Of a stretch of 64,000 nucleotides of DNA, positions 60,771 to 64,000 are shown piece by piece. Numbering within the stretch: the first letter of the stretch is position 1; each line of letters opens with the position of its first letter. The notes beneath the pieces are model-generated. The model had not been told where the DNA came from. It worked only from the letters and a program-made list of their open reading frames with translations, and searched no databases. The stretch is from Ectobacillus funiculus (lineage in GTDB: Bacteria > Bacillota > Bacilli > Bacillales > Bacillaceae_G): NCBI RefSeq assembly GCF_042429435.1, contig NZ_JBHMAF010000196.1, one strand, 5' to 3'. The position numbers were made by a program, and so were the translations under genes.

Positions 60771-60801
60771 GTTTCACTTAACAGAACGTGTTCGCTAGGT
60801 T

Positions 60802-60957
60802 CTAGCGAAAGATACTTGTAACAACGTGATAAAACGATCGCGCACTCCAAACATGAGCCGGAATGTTATACGCATGGACTGCTATGCTTAGGAATACAAC
60901 CAAAATGATAAACAAAAAGAAAAAAAGCAACATATGTTTATGAAAGGATACTTCCAT
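60802..60957 (-). CDS. Small single-span membrane protein (51 aa)
   Basis: ATG 60957 lies 8 nt after GGGAG. The product begins MEVSFHKHMLLFFLFIILVV, has one hydrophobic helix at about residues 8-28, then AVHAYNIPAHVWSARSFYHV and a basic end. It is the first gene left of the SMR pair on the same strand direction but upstream of nothing obvious. No family was recognised. The ribosome site and helix make a real gene likely. Confidence 0.55.
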   Translation of the reverse strand: MEVSFHKHMLLFFFLFIILVVFLSIAVHAYNIPAHVWSARSFYHVVTSIFR

Positions 60958-61023
60958 TTCATTCGCTCCCTTCTTTATATATGTTTATCTTTTGTTAAGA
61001 TATAGAATTTATGAGTGAAAATC

Positions 61024-61338
61024 CTAGCTGATTGCTTTTAAACCAACAACACCAATTACGATACAGCTCAAATACATGATCCGCCGCCAATCGGCAGGTT
61101 CCCGAAAAAATAAAATACCGATAATGACACTGCCGGCTGTTCCGATGCCCGTCCATACCGCATATGCCGTTCCCATCGGCAATTCCTGCATTGCTCTTGA
61201 TAAAAAGAAAAAGCTTAAGCTAAAACTTGTAACAAGCGCTAGGAACGAAAGGATATTCTTTCGTTCACTCGCCATTTTCATTGAAAAAACACCCGCTACT
61301 TCCCCAAATCCCGCTAGAATAAGAAATACCCAAGCCAT
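61024..61338 (-). CDS. SMR-family efflux subunit, YvdR-like
   Basis: The 104-residue protein has four predicted membrane helices. The key Glu lies in ILAGFGEVAGVFSMK (Glu13), and GTAYAVWTGIGTAGSVIIG (about 57-75) is the SMR signature. The last segment VIGVVGLKAIS is typical. It starts 5 nt after the first SMR gene, so the two probably form an antiparallel heterodimer. Order and TetR partner recall yvdT-yvdS-yvdR of B. subtilis. Substrates might be guanidinium-like or lipophilic cations; sequence cannot decide. Confidence 0.85.
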   Translation of the reverse strand: MAWVFLILAGFGEVAGVFSMKMASERKNILSFLALVTSFSLSFFFLSRAMQELPMGTAYAVWTGIGTAGSVIIGILFFREPADWRRIMYLSCIVIGVVGLKAIS

Positions 61339-61343
61339 GATTA

Positions 61344-61670
61344 TTATGCTTCTCCTTTCTGCTTAGCTGTCAGCTGTTTTAGGCCAATTACCCCGCCAAT
61401 CAGAAGCGCGATAAACAGCAGCTTTGCGATAGATACAGGCTCCCCAAAGAATATCATTTCCACAATGACAATGCCGCTTGTTCCAATACCTGTAAATACG
61501 GCATACACCGTGCCGATAGGAAGCGTTTTAAATGCACGAAACAAAAACCAAAAGCTAAGTAAAATAGCAGCTGAGACTCCTGCCCATTCTAAAGGAGAGC
61601 TTGCGTGCTTTAAGCCCATCACCCAAAAGACTTCAATGAAGCCGCCTATAAGTACATAAATCCAACCCAT
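61344..61670 (-). CDS. SMR-family efflux subunit, YvdS-like
   Basis: The protein is 108 residues from ATG 61670 (MGWIYVLIGGFIEVFWVMGL) after AAAGGAG; an ATG one codon upstream is possible. Four membrane helices are predicted. The proton/substrate Glu13 is in GGFIEVFWVMGLKHA, and GTVYAVFTGIGTSGIVIVE is the conserved loop-helix. The C-terminal tail KQKGEA is longer than in the partner. It lies 16 nt after the TetR stop, giving a tetR-smr-smr operon that is presumably induced by the exported compound. Confidence 0.87.
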   Translation of the reverse strand: MGWIYVLIGGFIEVFWVMGLKHASSPLEWAGVSAAILLSFWFLFRAFKTLPIGTVYAVFTGIGTSGIVIVEMIFFGEPVSIAKLLFIALLIGGVIGLKQLTAKQKGEA

Positions 61671-61686
61671 CATGAAGCTCCTTTCT

Positions 61687-62262
61687 TTATATGTGAATTC
61701 CTCGCCAAAAAATAGGCCAAGCTGCATGCAGCCGCTTTTGAAAGCCATCTGGTCCGCTGTATTGCAGTTCAATCATTAGTCCGTCAAATAAGCATAAATA
61801 GGCGGCTGCCGCCATCTCTGCATTTTCGGCAGTAATTGTTTTTTTCTCGATGGCCTCTGCAAATACAGGGGTAAGCAAATGTCCAGCTTCCTCCACATAG
61901 TGATTTGCCTTCTCTACAATCCGATCCTTGAATGCAGCCGGAGGGAAAAATAAGGAACGAAGCCAAAACATTGCTTCTACATTTTCATAAAAGCGTCGTC
62001 CATAACTTTCAAGTAACTCATATAAAAAAGAGGATAGGCTTTTATCTTCATGCGCTGCCACGCAGCTTCGCAAGTAATCTAGGTCCCGCTCAAGCGATGC
62101 GTCTAAACAAACGAAATAGAGCTGTTCTTTTCCTGTAAAGTGTGAGTATAGTGAAGGCTTCTTAATGCCAACGTCATGTGCGATATCGGAGAGAGACGTA
62201 CCTTCATATCCAAATTGAGCGAAGCGGGCAAGAGCTGCTTCTTTAATACGAGTAGCTGTCAT
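61687..62262 (-). CDS. TetR-family repressor of the SMR pair, YvdT-like
   Basis: This 191-residue regulator has a typical TetR DNA-binding domain: MTATRIKEAALARFAQFGYEGTSLSDIAHDVGIKKPSLYSHF spans residues 1-42 with HTH helices at about 25-44. The ligand-binding helical domain has several aromatic and Cys residues (MAAAAYLCLFDGLMIEL). ATG 62262 follows GGAAGG at loose spacing. As first gene of the operon it probably represses itself and the two efflux subunits. A 12-bp inverted repeat in the upstream 62270-62300 region was looked for but not assigned. Confidence 0.87.
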   Translation of the reverse strand: MTATRIKEAALARFAQFGYEGTSLSDIAHDVGIKKPSLYSHFTGKEQLYFVCLDASLERDLDYLRSCVAAHEDKSLSSFLYELLESYGRRFYENVEAMFWLRSLFFPPAAFKDRIVEKANHYVEEAGHLLTPVFAEAIEKKTITAENAEMAAAAYLCLFDGLMIELQYSGPDGFQKRLHAAWPIFWRGIHI

Positions 62263-62377
62263 ATCAACCAACCTTCCTACCGTTCGTTAGTTTAACAATA
62301 AAAGAAAAGAGAGAAAAAGTCAAGGAAGGATTTCCTTGCAAATGAGTCGAAACGGTAAGGAAAAGGGGGCTTAGAGG

Positions 62378-62950
62378 ATGATTTTCTTTTCGTTTCCTGT
62401 TTTAGAGACGGAGCGCTTTCGGTTACGAGAGTTAACAAAGGAAGACGCGCCCCATTTGTATGGTTATTTCTCCGATGAAGAGGTTGTACAATATTATGGT
62501 TTAGAGCCGTTTACACGAAAGGAACAGGCAGAGCAATTTGTGACGCAGATAAAGAGTGGATTTCGTAATGGGATGATGATCCGGTGGGCAATTATTAATA
62601 AAGAAACAGGAGAGTTCCTGGGAACGGTTGGCTACCATAATTGGAATCGGCAGCATCGCCGTGCGGAAATTGGCTATGAATTAAAGAAAGAGGTGTGGAG
62701 AAAGGGCATTATGACAGAGGTGCTGAAAACGGCAATTCCGTTTGGATTTGATAGGCTCCTTTTGAATCGAATTGGCGCAACTGTACGGGCAGAAAATATC
62801 TCCTCACGCCAACTTCTTCGTAAATTTAGATTTTCAGAGGAAGGTATTCTTCAGGAATATCAATGTTACCTAGGTGAATTTTATGATTTGCTGATGTATG
62901 GCCTAACTCGTAGCACTTACGAAGAAAAGACGGGACAGAAACAATGCTAG
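62378..62950 (+). CDS. GNAT-family N-acetyltransferase (RimJ/RimL type)
   Basis: This 190-residue cytoplasmic enzyme starts with LETERFRLRELTKEDAPHLYGYF, the usual RimJ/RimL opening. The acetyl-CoA site lies around HRRAEIGYELKKEVWRKGIMTEVLK (about 86-110), and NRIGATVRAENISSRQLLRKFRFSEEGIL (about 127-155) is the C-terminal motif. It probably acetylates a protein N terminus or a small amine; the target is unknown. ATG 62378 has a moderate ribosome site (GGGGGCTTAGAGG). It overlaps nothing and comes directly before the lipoprotein gene. Confidence 0.88.
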   Translation: MIFFSFPVLETERFRLRELTKEDAPHLYGYFSDEEVVQYYGLEPFTRKEQAEQFVTQIKSGFRNGMMIRWAIINKETGEFLGTVGYHNWNRQHRRAEIGYELKKEVWRKGIMTEVLKTAIPFGFDRLLLNRIGATVRAENISSRQLLRKFRFSEEGILQEYQCYLGEFYDLLMYGLTRSTYEEKTGQKQC

Positions 62951-62970
62951 TAAGTGGAAAGGAGTTTCAT

Positions 62971-63765
62971 ATGCGAAAAATTAGCGTTTTATTGCTAACT
63001 CTTTGTTTCTTTGCGGCGGGCTGTCAAGCAAAAGACGAAAGTTTGCCAGTAGACCAAAGTGCTGAGCCTTCATTTAAGGTTGAAGCTGCTGTGCATGAAG
63101 ATCACACTCAGGTAAAGCTGCTGCTTCATAATCTGGAGGATCAGCCGCTTTCACTAACTTTTCCGTCCTCGCAGCAGTTTGAGGTTATCATAAAGCGTGC
63201 AAGTGGAGAAGAGTTGTACCGTTATTCAAAGGGTAAAATGTTCTCGCAAGCATTAACATCTGTTAGCTTGCAGCCAGGCGAGACAAAAACGTGGGAAGTC
63301 GCTTGGAATTACGATGAAAAACCGTTTCAACAGGGAGAAACGTATTCAATTACAGGAAAACTGCTCCCAATTGAGGTAAACGGAAAGAAAGCGGCAGCTA
63401 ATCTATTTACAGAAACGATTTCTTATAAAGCCGATGGAAGGATAGATGGGGCCGAAGACACATTGAATGTTGAAGTAGAAAAGCAGGGGAACGACGGTGC
63501 ATATACACTTTCAGGCGGGGCTGTACCAGGAGTAGAGCAAGCCTATTATGCTGTTTCGGAAGGGCATATTATGCTTGTAGAGGAAACAGCATTTGATATA
63601 AGCAAGCCCTGGAAAATTTCTATTAGGATTCCAAAGGAGCAGCTGCCAACAAACGGAACTGTCATTTTGGAAATGTATGCAAAAGAGAAAAAGACGAAAA
63701 CGGTTGTCCGAAAATTGGTCGTGCTGGAGCAATTTCCTAATGCGTCCTCCGGTTCTGAAAGATAA
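62971..63765 (+). CDS. Lipoprotein with BsuPI-type domain
   Basis: The protein is 264 residues from ATG 62971 after AAAGGAG. The signal has lipobox FAAGC, giving a lipidated Cys at residue 18. A BsuPI-like beta domain follows (about 35-145), with VKLLLHNLEDQPLSLTFPSSQQFEVIIK and LQPGETKTWEVAWNYDEKPF, a pattern known from the intracellular proteinase inhibitor BsuPI and many extracellular relatives. A second beta-rich domain occupies residues 150-255. An inhibitor role is not implied by the domain alone. It likely faces the cell wall. A hairpin remnant of repeat A serves as its terminator. Confidence 0.82.
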   Translation: MRKISVLLLTLCFFAAGCQAKDESLPVDQSAEPSFKVEAAVHEDHTQVKLLLHNLEDQPLSLTFPSSQQFEVIIKRASGEELYRYSKGKMFSQALTSVSLQPGETKTWEVAWNYDEKPFQQGETYSITGKLLPIEVNGKKAAANLFTETISYKADGRIDGAEDTLNVEVEKQGNDGAYTLSGGAVPGVEQAYYAVSEGHIMLVEETAFDISKPWKISIRIPKEQLPTNGTVILEMYAKEKKTKTVVRKLVVLEQFPNASSGSER

Positions 63766-63789
63766 TAGCTTACAGGAATAGAGCAGTGT

Positions 63790-63823
63790 AAAGAAAACTC
63801 GCCGATTGTGGCGAGTTTTCTTT
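63790..63823 (+). terminator. Terminator derived from a repeat A end
   Basis: The hairpin AAAGAAAACTCGCC-gattgt-GGCGAGTTTTCTTT is perfect. It is preceded by cagtgta as at the junction of tandem repeat A units. It looks like the fused hairpin ends of repeat A that remained as a free-standing bidirectional terminator. Confidence 0.9.
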
Positions 63824-63864
63824 AGCAAGATTAAGAAGATGCGAATATTTATCATTTTCCGACA

Positions 63865-63913
63865 GAATCCCCCACCTCAAGGAGCATTAGCGAGTAGGTG
63901 GGGGTAGTTCAAT
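63865..63913 (+). mobile_element. Orphan right end of an IS200/IS605-type element
   Basis: The segment GAATCCCCCACCTCAAGG, then AGCGAGTAGGTGGGGGTAGT and TCAATG aligns over its whole length with the right end of the tnpB element at 50 kb read on the minus strand. The arms CCCCCACCT/AGGTGGGGG pair. No tnpB or tnpA lies next to it, so it is a remnant, a solo end or a minimal non-autonomous element. It sits just past the yqhL stop. Confidence 0.75.
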
Positions 63914-63929
63914 GTCTGCTTTTCTTAAT

Positions 63930-64000
63930 TTATGCTTTCTTTTTAATTTTTCCTGTCCAAGCTTTAAAGCCGCCTTGAAGCTGATACAGCTCCTTATACT
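63930..64000 (-). CDS. yqhL: YqhL-like rhodanese-domain protein (C-terminal end)
   Basis: Only the last 22 complete codons are inside the window: YKELYQLQGGFKAWTGKIKK followed by KA and a stop at 63930. The motif LxGGFKAWTGKIKK is the end of a rhodanese (sulfurtransferase) domain. The position after the gcv operon agrees with yqhL in B. subtilis. The catalytic Cys lies beyond the window edge. Confidence 0.75.
   Translation of the reverse strand, partial: YKELYQLQGGFKAWTGKIKKKA

Overview
The window is a stretch of low-to-mid GC Firmicute chromosome from the Bacillaceae. Gene order follows the Bacillus subtilis yqfZ-yqhL interval: yqfZ, yqgB, sodA, yqgE, pbpA, pst genes, yqgN, gluP, yqgQ, glcK, yqgW, yqgX, yqgY, comGA-GG, yqzE, yqhG, yqhH, gcvT-gcvPA-gcvPB, yqhL. 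SodA and the metI-metC/yitJ-metH block look closest to the Bacillus cereus side of the family, so a cereus-related genus such as Ectobacillus is plausible, but that is only an inference from memory. No rRNA, CRISPR array or prophage is visible.

Layout. 1-4 kb: end of yqfZ, yqgB, a three-gene tRNA cluster, sodA and the MFS gene yqgE. 4-11 kb: the class B penicillin-binding protein gene pbpA, then a PhoP-box promoter driving pstS-pstC-pstA-pstB-phoU (phosphate uptake). 11-15 kb: a glycosyltransferase and a nucleotidyltransferase fused to a phosphomannomutase-like domain that has lost its catalytic motifs, then rpmGA. 15-22 kb: yqgN, gluP, yqgQ, glcK, yqgW, yqgX and a MidA-type methyltransferase. 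22-31 kb: a methionine block in which two SAM riboswitches sit head to head and control metI-metC (minus) and yitJ-metH (plus). 31-42 kb: a second-type murG, a CapA-like protein, and an accessory sugar-uptake island (YesMN-like two-component system plus a CUT1 ABC transporter lacking its own ATPase). 42-50 kb: small unknown genes, yqgY, a four-cysteine HTH regulator and the complete comG competence pseudopilus operon. 50-53 kb: a small mobile island holding a tnpB element, a 138-bp MITE-like element and several orphan small genes. 53-64 kb: yqhG-yqhH, the glycine cleavage operon, small membrane proteins, a TetR-controlled SMR efflux pair, a GNAT acetyltransferase, a BsuPI-domain lipoprotein and the tail of yqhL.

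The most unusual property of the window is a dispersed intergenic repeat of about 133 bp, called repeat A here. At least 23 full, partial or decayed copies occur in 64 kb, in both orientations. Several are in head-to-tail tandem, including a five-unit array at 15071-15731. One end of the unit is a short GC hairpin followed by a T-rich tract, so each intact copy carries a portable Rho-independent terminator. The middle forms a second hairpin whose arms differ between copies. In several places the hairpin end starts at or within a few bases of a stop codon (pstS, comGG, gcvPB, glcK), and it even supplies the pstS stop. The strand given for repeat A features is the strand on which the terminator would act. 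A second, rarer family (repeat B, beginning acttttcgggg) is present at 31.4, 43.8 and 60.2 kb. An orphan IS200/IS605-type right end lies next to yqhL.
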